Source: Micromonospora chersina (GTDB taxonomy: Bacteria; Actinomycetota; Actinomycetes; Mycobacteriales; Micromonosporaceae). Taken from it: a stretch of 64,000 bases of DNA. Below the pieces are notes generated by a model that had not been told where the DNA came from, ran no database searches, and saw only the letters and a list, made by a program, of their open reading frames with translations. A program made the translations under genes and the position numbers. The DNA is taken from NCBI RefSeq assembly GCF_900091475.1, contig NZ_FMIB01000002.1, positions 4,712,001 through 4,776,000 of the forward strand, in the 5' to 3' direction. Every line of letters starts with the position of its first letter. Within the stretch, counting starts at the first letter, position 1. Below, piece by piece: positions 20,357 through 27,886 of the stretch.

Positions 20357-20370
20357 CTCGGTACCACGCC

Positions 20371-20431
20371 GTCGACCATGAGGTTGGCGGGGTTGAAGCG
20401 GACATTCCGCACCGCCAACCTCATGATCAAC
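20371..20431. repeat. Long imperfect hairpin (terminator or dispersed palindromic element)
   Basis: Arms 20371-20390 and 20412-20431 share ATGAGGTTGGCGG / CCGCCAACCTCAT with two wobble-type differences further out. The loop itself carries GCGGA-CAT-TCCGC. It lies between convergent genes and could end both transcripts; it also has the look of a dispersed intergenic palindrome. Confidence 0.6.
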
Positions 20432-20450
20432 GAGGCGGGGGAGGTCGGCG

Positions 20451-21110
20451 TCAGGCGGCGAGGAGCTTGACCACGGCTTCGGCCAGGGCGCGGGCGGACT
20501 GGGGGTTCTGGCCGGTGGCGAGGCGGCCGTCGACCACCACCTGCTCGGTGAAGTTGGGCGCCGGGACGTGCTGGGCGCCGGCCTCGGTCAGCTTGTCGGC
20601 GAGCAGGAACGGGACCTCTCCGGTGAGGCCCACCGCCGCCTCCTCGTCGTTGGTGAAGCCGGCCACCCGCTTGCCGGCGACCAGGTGGGAGCCGTCGGAG
20701 AGCTTCAGGTTCACCAGCGCCGACGGGCCGTGGCAGACGGCGGCCACCACCCCACCGCGCTCATAGATCGAGCGGGCGATCCGGGCCAGGTCCGGGTCGT
20801 CGGGGAAGTCCCACATGGTGCCGTGGCCGCCGGCGAAGAAAATCACGTCGTACCCCGTCGGGTCGACGTCGGCGGCCTTCGGGGTGCTCGCCACCCCGGC
20901 GGTGGCCAGGAAGTCGTTCTGTGTCTTGTCGTTCTCGTCCCGGCCGTCGAGCGGCGGCTGTCCGCCGGCCACCGAGACGAGGTCGACCTGGTAGCCGGCG
21001 GCCCGGAAGACCTCCCACGGCTCGGCGGCCTCGCCCACGTAGAAGCCGGTGCGGCGGCCCGTCCGGCCCAGCTCGGAGTGACTGGTCAGCGCGATGAGTG
21101 CACGAGTCAT
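20451..21110 (-). CDS. DJ-1/PfpI family protein (Hsp31-like type 1 glutamine amidotransferase domain)
   Basis: 219 aa. The nucleophile elbow AAVCHGPSALV holds the reactive Cys; GGHGTMWDFPDDPDL and GEAAEPWEVFRAAGYQVD match Hsp31/glyoxalase III-like proteins. Likely activity is methylglyoxal or protein deglycation or a chaperone role. ATG 21110 fits the family start (MTRALIALTSH); ATG 21119 is three codons earlier and neither has a clear ribosome site. It is divergent from the LysR gene with 72 bp between starts, a layout typical of LysR-controlled genes. Confidence 0.9.
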   Translation of the reverse strand: MTRALIALTSHSELGRTGRRTGFYVGEAAEPWEVFRAAGYQVDLVSVAGGQPPLDGRDENDKTQNDFLATAGVASTPKAADVDPTGYDVIFFAGGHGTMWDFPDDPDLARIARSIYERGGVVAAVCHGPSALVNLKLSDGSHLVAGKRVAGFTNDEEAAVGLTGEVPFLLADKLTEAGAQHVPAPNFTEQVVVDGRLATGQNPQSARALAEAVVKLLAA

Positions 21111-21169
21111 GCCGACCATGCTGGCGCGCGGATCCATAGCTGACCAATAGGCCGAGGTCACCCCGGCGA

Positions 21170-21175
21170 TAGGTT
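21170..21175 (+). promoter_or_regulatory. -10 element of a probable leaderless LysR-gene promoter
   Basis: TAGGTT is followed by 7 nt and then GTG at 21183. The intergenic space shared with the DJ-1 gene also holds TATGGA (minus strand, 21138-21133), a possible -10 for that gene. Confidence 0.5.
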
Positions 21176-21182
21176 TGCTGAT

Positions 21183-22067
21183 GTGAAGGTGTCCCTGGAC
21201 CTGCTCCGCAGCTTCCTCGCCGTGCACCGCTCGGGGTCGGTCACCGGCGCGGCGGAGCTGCTCGGGCTGGCCCAGCCCACGGTGACCGCCCAGCTGCGCG
21301 CGCTGGAGGAGGCGGTCGGCCGGCCGCTGTTCGAGCGGCTGCCCCGGGGCGTCACCCCGACCGCCGCCGGGAACGAACTGGCCCGCCGCGTCGCCGACCC
21401 GCTGGACCGGCTCGCCGCCGTGCTGGCCGAGGATTCGGCCACGTCGTACCCCCGGACGGTCTTCCTCGGCGGGCCGGCCGAGTTCCTCGCCGAGCGGGTG
21501 CTGCCGGCGCTGGCCGGGCCGGTTGCCGACGGCCTCGAACTCCGCGTCTCCGCCGGGCTGCCGGAGCGGCTGGTGGACGACCTGGTGGCCGGGCGGCTCG
21601 ACCTGGCGGTGACAAGCGTGCGCCCGCGCCGCCGGGGCGTGGTCGTGGAGCCGCTCTACGACGAGGAGTTCGTGCTGGTGGCGGCGCCGGCCTGGGCCGG
21701 GCGGCTGCCCGACCCGGTCACCGCCGCGGCGCTGCGCGAGGCGCCGCTGGTGGCGTACGGGGAGGAGGCCCCGATCCTGCGCCGGTACTGGCGGACCGTC
21801 TTCGACACCCGGCTCACCAGGACGCCCAGCCTGGTCGTGGCCGACCTGCGGGCGGTCCGGGCGGCGGTGGTGGCCGGCGCCGGGGTGAGCGTGCTGCCGA
21901 CGTACCTCTGCGGGGGTGAGCTGGCGTCCGGCGCGCTCCGGGCGCTGCTCGCGCCGCCGGTGCCGCCGCTCAACACGCTCTTCCTGGCGGTCCGGCCCGG
22001 GGTGGCCGGGCGGCGGGAGGTCCAGGCGGTCCGGCGGACACTGCTGGCGGCGGCGGCCGACTGGTGA
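21183..22067 (+). CDS. LysR family transcriptional regulator
   Basis: 294 aa. N-terminal winged HTH (LDLLRSFLAVHRSGSVTGAAELLGLAQPTVTAQLRALEE, shown in parts) spans residues 4-62, followed by a two-lobed LysR substrate-binding domain starting near 90. GTG 21183 begins the conserved block. The usual target is the divergent neighbour, here the DJ-1/PfpI gene, suggesting an electrophile- or oxidant-responsive pair; the ligand is unknown. Confidence 0.92.
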   Translation: MKVSLDLLRSFLAVHRSGSVTGAAELLGLAQPTVTAQLRALEEAVGRPLFERLPRGVTPTAAGNELARRVADPLDRLAAVLAEDSATSYPRTVFLGGPAEFLAERVLPALAGPVADGLELRVSAGLPERLVDDLVAGRLDLAVTSVRPRRRGVVVEPLYDEEFVLVAAPAWAGRLPDPVTAAALREAPLVAYGEEAPILRRYWRTVFDTRLTRTPSLVVADLRAVRAAVVAGAGVSVLPTYLCGGELASGALRALLAPPVPPLNTLFLAVRPGVAGRREVQAVRRTLLAAAADW

Positions 22068-22076
22068 GCGTCGGGG

Positions 22077-22538
22077 TCAGCCGGTGGCGCGGGTGAGCAG
22101 GTCGACCACGGCGGCGGTGGCGGGCGGCGGGGTGGCCTCGGGTGGGCAGTCCACGTAGCTCGTGGTGGTCGGGCCGACGGTGAGCCGGTAGCTGAACGCG
22201 TCCGCGCACATGGTCACCGGGACGGTGGCGGCGGCCTCGGCGGCCAGCCGCGAGTCCGCGGCGAGTTGCCGCAGCCGGTCGAGGTCGGCGGCGCTGAGCT
22301 GGCCGGTTCGGGAGGCGCCGGTCCGGTCGACGCGGGTCCACCGGCCGTCGGGCTGCACGGTGACGGTGTCGTTGAGCCCCACGATGCCGCCGGACTTCGT
22401 CAGCTCCACCGGCACGGCCGGCGCGGCGGTGGTCGGTGCCGGCCCGGACGACGCGGGCGCGTCGCCGTTCTGGGCGCAGGCGGCGAGCGGGGTGAGAAGC
22501 GCGGCGAGGAGGGTCGCCGCGACGGGGGTGGCTCTCAT
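22077..22538 (-). CDS. Small secreted lipoprotein of unknown function
   Basis: 153 aa. A signal peptide with lipobox LAAC near residue 21 is followed by an Ala/Pro/Thr-rich linker. The mature part has two Cys (TMCADAF, YVDCPP) that may form a disulfide, and a GGIVGLNDTVTVQPDGRW segment reminiscent of actinobacterial protealysin-inhibitor-like lipoproteins. ATG 22538 is the start that gives a proper signal peptide; no good ribosome site is visible. It is convergent with the LysR gene. Confidence 0.75.
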   Translation of the reverse strand: MRATPVAATLLAALLTPLAACAQNGDAPASSGPAPTTAAPAVPVELTKSGGIVGLNDTVTVQPDGRWTRVDRTGASRTGQLSAADLDRLRQLAADSRLAAEAAATVPVTMCADAFSYRLTVGPTTTSYVDCPPEATPPPATAAVVDLLTRATG

Positions 22539-22633
22539 GCCGATCGGACGCACGGTGGAGCCACCCGGTTCCGACACACTCCGTCGCATCGTCCGAACGG
22601 TCAGTGTCTCCGGCAGGAAAGCGCTCGCACCCT

Positions 22634-22667
22634 TTCACGTTCTTCGATGTATCGCTATATCTACATC
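22634..22667 (+). promoter_or_regulatory. Promoter and palindromic operator of the M4 metalloprotease gene
   Basis: TTCACG (22634-22639), 16-nt spacer, TATATC (22656-22661). The inverted repeat GATGTA-N10-TACATC (22646-22667) encloses the -10, placed as for a repressor. The transcript would start near 22668, about 42 nt before GTG 22710. Confidence 0.5.
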
Positions 22668-22709
22668 AGTGACTACCCCCGTCACAACTTCCCCCCTTCA
22701 GGAGGGCCC

Positions 22710-25109
22710 GTGAAGAGATCCCTCGCCGCCGCCAGCGCAGCGCTGCTCACCAGCGGCGTGCTGACCTGCGTCACCACCACGGCGTACGCGGCAACCCCGA
22801 GCGCCCCGTCCCCCGAGTCCGCCGCCGCAACCCGGGCGGACAGCCTGCTCCGTGCCAACCCCGGTGCCGTTCAAGGCGCCGGCGGTGAGGCCTACCAGGT
22901 TGTCCGCACGAAGGTGGACCCGTCCGGGGCCACCCACACCCGCTACACCCGGACCTACCACGGCCTGCGCGTCTACGGCGGCGACTTCGTCGTGCACACC
23001 GCGCCGAACGGCACCATGGCCGGGACCTCGGTCGGCCTGGCCGCGCCGCTCACGCTGAGCACCACGGCCAAGGTCGGCTCGGCCGCGGCCAAGGCCAGCG
23101 CGCGCAAGGCGTTCTCCGGCTCGCTCACCTCGGTGGGCACCCCCGAACTCTTCGTCGACGCCAGTTCCGGCAAGGGCCGGCTGGCCTGGGAGACCGTCGC
23201 CAGCGGCTGGAAGGCGGACAAGCAGACGCCGTCCAGGCTGCACGTCGTCACGGACGCGACCACCGGCGCGCTGATCGGCTCCTACGACGAGATCGAGACG
23301 GTGGTCGGCAGCGGCCAGGGCATCTACACCGGCACGGTCAGCATCGACACGACGCTCTCCGGCAGCACCTACCAGATGGTGGACCCGTCGCACGGCAACG
23401 GCCGCACCTGCGACATGAACAACACCACCGGTGGCACCTGCACCACCTTCACCGACCCCGACAACAACTGGGGCAACGGCACCAACTCGAACCGGCAGTC
23501 CGCCGGCGTCGACGCCCACTTCGGCGCGGCGAATACCTTCGACTACTTCAAGAACACGCACGGCCGCAACGGCATCTTCGGCAACGGCGCGGGCGTGCCG
23601 AGCCGGGTGCACTACGGCAGCAACTACGTCAACGCCTTCTGGGACGGGTCCCAGATGACCTACGGCGACGGCTCGGGCAACTCCCGTCCGCTGGTCTCGC
23701 TCGACGTCGCCGGCCACGAGATGAGCCACGGTGTCACCGAGGCGCTCGCCGGCCTGGTCTACTCCGGTGAGCCCGGCGGCCTCAACGAGGCCACCAGCGA
23801 CATCTTCGGCAACATGGTGGAGTTCTACGCCGCCGCGCCGAGCGACCCGGGTGACTACCAGGTCGGTGAGAAGATCAACATCAACGGCAACGGTACGCCC
23901 CTGCGCTACATGTACAACCCGTCGCTGGACGGCTCGTCCGACTCCTGCTGGTCGACCAGCACGAAGAACAAGGACGTGCACTACTCCTCCGGCGTGGCCA
24001 ACCACTTCTACTTCAACCTGGCCGAGGGCACCGGCTCCACCGCGTACGGCACGTCGCCGGTCTGCGGCTCGGCGCCGGCGGTGACCGGCATCGGTCGCGC
24101 CAAGGCGGAGAAGATCTGGTACCGGGCGCTCGACGTGTACTTCACCTCGAACACCTCGTACGTCAACACCACCACCCCGTCGAACACCGCCCGGGCCTAC
24201 ACCCTCAAGGCGGCGACCGACCTGTACGGCAACTGCTCCACCGAGTACAAGACCGTCCAGGCGGCGTGGACCGCGGTGAACGTGGCCGGCAACGACGCGC
24301 CCTGCGGCTCCACCGGCAACGACTTCTCCGTCTCGCTCTCCCCGACCTCCGGCTCGGTGACCGCGGGCGGTTCGGTCTCCACCACCGTCGCCACCGCCAC
24401 CACCAGCGGGACCGCGCAGACCGTGACGTTCTCCGCGTCCGGCCTGCCGACCGGCGCCACCGCGTCGTTCAGCCCGTCCTCGGTGACCTCCGGCGGCTCG
24501 TCCACGCTCACCATCGCCACCACGGCGAGCACCCCGTCCGGCACCTACTCGGTGACCGTCACCGGCGCCGGCTCGGTGAACCACTCGGCGACCTACACGC
24601 TGACCGTGAACGGCACGGGCGGCGGCTGCACGGGGGCCGGCCAGAAGCTCGGCAACCCGGGCTTCGAGTCGGGTAACACGGTGTGGTCGTCGACCTCGGG
24701 TGTGATCGGCCAGTACGGCTCCAGCGGCCAGCCGCCGCGTACCGGCACCTGGAACGCGTGGCTGGACGGCTACGGCAGCACCCACACCGACACGCTGTCG
24801 CAGTCGGTGAGCCTGCCGGCCGGCTGCACCTCGTACAACTTCACGTTCTGGCTGCACATCGACTCGGCCGAGACCACCACCAGCGTCCAGTACGACAAGC
24901 TGACCGTGCAGGTGCTCAACTCCTCCGGCACCGTGCTGGCCACCCTGGGAACCTGGTCGAACCTGAACAAGGCCAGCGGCTACAGCCAGAAGTCCTTCTC
25001 CCTGGCCTCGTACGCCGGCCAGACCGTCACAGTGAAGTTCACCGGCACCGAGGACTCCTCGCTGCAGACCTCGTTCGTCATCGACGACACCGCGGTCAAC
25101 GTCTCCTGA
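22710..25109 (+). CDS. Secreted M4 (thermolysin-like) zinc metalloprotease with C-terminal accessory domains
   Basis: 799 aa preproenzyme. The signal peptide runs to about residue 28, followed by an FTP/PepSY-type propeptide to ~205. The catalytic domain has HEMSH (His336, Glu337, His340), third zinc ligand Glu360 in GGLNEATSD, and the later YSSGVANHFYFNLAEG region with the catalytic His. An Ig-like domain spans ~533-638 (FSVSLSPTSGSVTAGGSV), and a final jelly-roll-like domain spans ~645-799 (LGNPGFESG...FVIDDTAV). GTG 22710 has AGGAGGG just upstream. It is an extracellular degradative protease. Confidence 0.94.
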   Translation: MKRSLAAASAALLTSGVLTCVTTTAYAATPSAPSPESAAATRADSLLRANPGAVQGAGGEAYQVVRTKVDPSGATHTRYTRTYHGLRVYGGDFVVHTAPNGTMAGTSVGLAAPLTLSTTAKVGSAAAKASARKAFSGSLTSVGTPELFVDASSGKGRLAWETVASGWKADKQTPSRLHVVTDATTGALIGSYDEIETVVGSGQGIYTGTVSIDTTLSGSTYQMVDPSHGNGRTCDMNNTTGGTCTTFTDPDNNWGNGTNSNRQSAGVDAHFGAANTFDYFKNTHGRNGIFGNGAGVPSRVHYGSNYVNAFWDGSQMTYGDGSGNSRPLVSLDVAGHEMSHGVTEALAGLVYSGEPGGLNEATSDIFGNMVEFYAAAPSDPGDYQVGEKININGNGTPLRYMYNPSLDGSSDSCWSTSTKNKDVHYSSGVANHFYFNLAEGTGSTAYGTSPVCGSAPAVTGIGRAKAEKIWYRALDVYFTSNTSYVNTTTPSNTARAYTLKAATDLYGNCSTEYKTVQAAWTAVNVAGNDAPCGSTGNDFSVSLSPTSGSVTAGGSVSTTVATATTSGTAQTVTFSASGLPTGATASFSPSSVTSGGSSTLTIATTASTPSGTYSVTVTGAGSVNHSATYTLTVNGTGGGCTGAGQKLGNPGFESGNTVWSSTSGVIGQYGSSGQPPRTGTWNAWLDGYGSTHTDTLSQSVSLPAGCTSYNFTFWLHIDSAETTTSVQYDKLTVQVLNSSGTVLATLGTWSNLNKASGYSQKSFSLASYAGQTVTVKFTGTEDSSLQTSFVIDDTAVNVS

Positions 25110-25127
25110 CCTGACCGCCCGACCCCC

Positions 25128-25168
25128 GGGGCCCGGCGGCCACCCCACGCGGGTGGTCACCGGGCCCC
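25128..25168 (+). terminator. Strong hairpin after the M4 protease gene
   Basis: GGGGCCCGG (25128-25136) pairs with CCGGGCCCC (25160-25168), and inner arms CCACCC (25140-25145) / GGGTGG (25151-25156) extend it. No T run follows, as is usual for actinomycete terminators. Confidence 0.7.
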
Positions 25169-25174
25169 GCCCGT

Positions 25175-25180
25175 TACGGT
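25175..25180 (+). promoter_or_regulatory. -10 element of a probable leaderless enoyl-CoA hydratase promoter
   Basis: TACGGT is followed by 7 nt and ATG at 25188. A GGAG at 25182 is too close to the start to be a normal ribosome site. Confidence 0.45.
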
Positions 25181-25187
25181 CGGAGCC

Positions 25188-25955
25188 ATGTCCGACGCGG
25201 AACTGACCGTCACGGTCGACGGCCCGGTGGCGACAGTGGTGATCCGGAACCCGGCGCGCCGCAACGCCATGACGCCGGCCATGTGGCGCCAACTCCCGGT
25301 GCTGCTCGACGGCCTGGAGGCCGATCCGGCGGTCCGCGTGCTCGTGCTCACCGGAGCCGGCCGCACCTTCTGCGCCGGCGCCGACCTGGGCGACCTGGAC
25401 GAGCTGCTGGAGGCCGGGGACGGCAGCATCGCGGTGGCCGCCGAGGAGCGGCTGGCCGCCTTCGGCCGGCCCACGGTGGCCGCCATCGAGGGCGCCTGCG
25501 TCGGCGGCGGCTGCCAGCTCGCCGTCGCCTGCGACCTGCGCCTGGCCGCGACGGACGCCCGGTTCGGCGTACCCCCGGCGCGGTTGGGTCTGGTCTATCC
25601 CGCGCCGACCACCCGGCGGCTGGCCACGCTCGTCGGACCGTCCGCGGCGAAGCACCTGCTCTTCACCAGCGAGCTGGTCGACGCCGAGCGGGCGCTGCGG
25701 ATCGGGCTGGTCGACGAGGTGCTGCCGACCGACGCGCTCGCCGCCCGGGTGGCCGCGATGACCGCCACCATCGCCGAGCGCTCCCGGCTCACCGTGGCCG
25801 CGGCCAAGGAGATCATCGACGGGCGCGCCGACGCCGACCGGATCGCCTGGTGGCACGGGCAGGTGCGGGAGAGCGGCGAGGCCCGCGAGGGGATCGCGGC
25901 GGTTTCCGAGCGCCGGCCGCCGCGCTTCGGCTGGACCCCGCCGGCCGCCGGCTGA
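25188..25955 (+). CDS. Enoyl-CoA hydratase/isomerase family protein
   Basis: 255 aa crotonase-fold protein. The oxyanion-hole segments are GRTFCAGADLGDLDEL and AIEGACVGGGCQLAVACDLR; LVYPAPTTRRLATLVGP and VDEVLPTDAL are the following conserved parts. A catalytic Glu at the hydratase position is replaced in the GLVYP segment, so isomerase or another crotonase activity is possible. It is monocistronic, ahead of a strong terminator. CoA-dependent fatty or branched acid metabolism is the general role. Confidence 0.87.
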   Translation: MSDAELTVTVDGPVATVVIRNPARRNAMTPAMWRQLPVLLDGLEADPAVRVLVLTGAGRTFCAGADLGDLDELLEAGDGSIAVAAEERLAAFGRPTVAAIEGACVGGGCQLAVACDLRLAATDARFGVPPARLGLVYPAPTTRRLATLVGPSAAKHLLFTSELVDAERALRIGLVDEVLPTDALAARVAAMTATIAERSRLTVAAAKEIIDGRADADRIAWWHGQVRESGEAREGIAAVSERRPPRFGWTPPAAG

Positions 25956-25972
25956 CGAGCGAGCCTACGGAC

Positions 25973-26005
25973 GCCGGTGGGGGCGGGCGTGCCGCCCCCA
26001 CCGGC
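25973..26005. terminator. Bidirectional hairpin terminator
   Basis: A perfect 14-bp stem, GCCGGTGGGGGCGG (25973-25986) with its complement at 25992-26005 and loop GCGTG, between the convergent enoyl-CoA hydratase gene and the secreted protein gene. Confidence 0.85.
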
Positions 26006-26010
26006 GCCGG

Positions 26011-27564
26011 TCAGGCCGGATCCGCGAGCACGATGGTGATCTGGCTGGTGCGGTCGTGGCGCACCCGGACGCTCGTGGCCGAGTCGCGGTCGGTGCCGCC
26101 GTACCAGCCTCCCGGCGAGGAGAGGGCGGGCCCGTACCGGACCTTCACCGACTGGTCCGCGAGACCCTCGACGACCCGCGGCCCGTAGAACGAGAACTCC
26201 TTCACCAGGTCGCCGGTGGTGGCGTTGTAGACCTCGCCGGCGAACCAGCCGTTGTAGGGCTGCCCGTCCTCCGACGTGACGGTGAGGCCGAGCCGGGCAC
26301 CGGAGCGGGTCAGCGAGGCGTCGGCGACGCCCGGCTGGTCGACGCCGGCCCGGATCGCCTTGGCGGTCTTCCGGTCGGCGGCGCCGCCCGACCACACGGC
26401 CGCGTACGGCTCGACGTAGTCATAGAAGTGGGAGAACTCGAGCGGCCACTCGTACGGGCCGAGGGTCGGCACCGTGTAGACGCCGTCGGAGCCGGCGCAG
26501 AACGGGCCGACGCCGGGGACGAAGCTGCCCTGCCGCACTGGCAGCACGGCGGCGCAGCCGTTGCCCAGCGGCTCCTTGGTGTCGGCGTCCCGAATGGTTC
26601 CGGTGATGCGGGCGGCCGGATCGAGCCGGACGGTCGGCACCGTGCTGAGCCGGCCACCCTCGCCCGTCACCAGCAGGGCGTCCTGCTGCCGGCCGACTCC
26701 GCCGTTGCGGCCGACCCACTGCATGCCGTGCACGTCGTCGCCGGGTAGGACGAGCACCGTGTAGTCGCCGGGAGCGAGTTCGCCCACGGTGATCCGGCCC
26801 TGGTCATCGGTGTAGTTGACGTCCCACTGGCAGGTCTGGTCGTCGAGCGCGCCGAAGACCATCGGCAGCAGCGCGACGCAGGTATAGGGCACCGGCTCGC
26901 CGGTGGCCCGGTCGACCACCGTCGTGGTGATGGCGGTCGTGGGTCGGAGGGACACCTCGACCCGGGTGGTCTGGCCGAGGACGACCTTGACGCCCTTGAC
27001 CTCCTGCCGCGCGTGCAGACCGTCGGAGGAGCGCAGGTAGAGGGTGTAGCTGCCGGATTCGAGGTTCTCCAGCCGCAGGTGTCCTCCGGTCGCTCCACAC
27101 TGGAGCGAATACTCCTGGACCCCCGCGCAGAAGGCGTCGACCGGCGCTCCCGTGGTGGCGTCGGTGGCCACGACCTCGACCACGCCGGGCAGGAGCATGG
27201 TCTCCTCCGGCACGGTGGCCGTCTGGCCGGAGCTGACGGTGACGACGTCGGCGGTGGAGTAGCCGAGCTTCTCGTGCGACCACTGGTAGCGGCCCAGGAA
27301 GCCGTACTGGATCTTGTAGGTGCCGACCGGCACGTCGGCGAAGCGGAAGGTCCCGTCGGCGTCGGTCAGCACCTGTCCGCTGCTGGCGCCGTCGGTGGTG
27401 AAGAGGTTGACGGTGACGCTGCCGGGCTTCTCCGTCACGACGTGGCCGGTGATCGCGCCCGGCGTGGGTTCCTCGGCGTACGCCGGCGTGGCGGTCAGCG
27501 CGGCGGTGAGGCTCAGCAGCAGGCCGGCGGCGAGCGCGGCGCGCCTGCTGGCGGGTCTGGTCAT
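26011..27564 (-). CDS. Secreted multi-domain protein with carboxypeptidase-regulatory-like/Cna-B-like repeats
   Basis: 517 aa. A signal peptide (RRAALAAGLLLSLTAALTATPAYA) is followed by several beta-sandwich modules that read like carboxypeptidase-regulatory or SdrD-B domains, for example GAITGHVVTEKPGSV...LTDADGTFRFADVPVGTYKI, ITTTVVDRATGEPVPYTCVA...DDQGRITVGELAPGDYTV and ITGTIRDADTKEPLGNGC. Pairs of Cys sit at equivalent places in three modules. There is no sortase motif or transmembrane anchor, so it is probably released. Function is unknown; such modules usually bind surfaces or carbohydrates. Confidence 0.8.
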   Translation of the reverse strand: MTRPASRRAALAAGLLLSLTAALTATPAYAEEPTPGAITGHVVTEKPGSVTVNLFTTDGASSGQVLTDADGTFRFADVPVGTYKIQYGFLGRYQWSHEKLGYSTADVVTVSSGQTATVPEETMLLPGVVEVVATDATTGAPVDAFCAGVQEYSLQCGATGGHLRLENLESGSYTLYLRSSDGLHARQEVKGVKVVLGQTTRVEVSLRPTTAITTTVVDRATGEPVPYTCVALLPMVFGALDDQTCQWDVNYTDDQGRITVGELAPGDYTVLVLPGDDVHGMQWVGRNGGVGRQQDALLVTGEGGRLSTVPTVRLDPAARITGTIRDADTKEPLGNGCAAVLPVRQGSFVPGVGPFCAGSDGVYTVPTLGPYEWPLEFSHFYDYVEPYAAVWSGGAADRKTAKAIRAGVDQPGVADASLTRSGARLGLTVTSEDGQPYNGWFAGEVYNATTGDLVKEFSFYGPRVVEGLADQSVKVRYGPALSSPGGWYGGTDRDSATSVRVRHDRTSQITIVLADPA

Positions 27565-27886
27565 CTGTTTCCCCCGTTTCGACGGTGGGAGCGAGCGGGT
27601 GCCGGCCCGCGGGATGCCCTGTCGCCGGTCCGCCTGCCCACGACCGGTGCTCCGGTCGCGAGCACGCTACTCCGCACCGCGCCGCCCACGCAGTCCCGAG
27701 AAGCGGGAACCGGCCGTACGGCTCGGCGGAGGACCACCGAGTCGACGGCGTGGCTCCGCCGATCAGATAGATCCTGGTCACGTGGCCCGCTCGGGCCCGA
27801 ACGGGACGGTTCACGACGCCCGGGATGGCTAGCATCCTCATCGATCGCCCCGTTGTGGGGGTGATCGACAAAGGAGGACCGTCCAC
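27565..27886. other. Divergent intergenic region between two secreted-protein genes (322 bp)
   Basis: No ORF with convincing coding character is seen. It must hold both promoters. For the plus-strand gene a TAGCAT at 27827-27832 could be a -10, giving a leader of about 48 nt; the -35 is weak. I see no strong palindrome. Confidence 0.4.

Noticed and set aside
22698..25856. A 1052-codon open frame on the minus strand
   Set aside because: It lies antisense to the M4 protease and enoyl-CoA hydratase genes, both of which have full motif sets.
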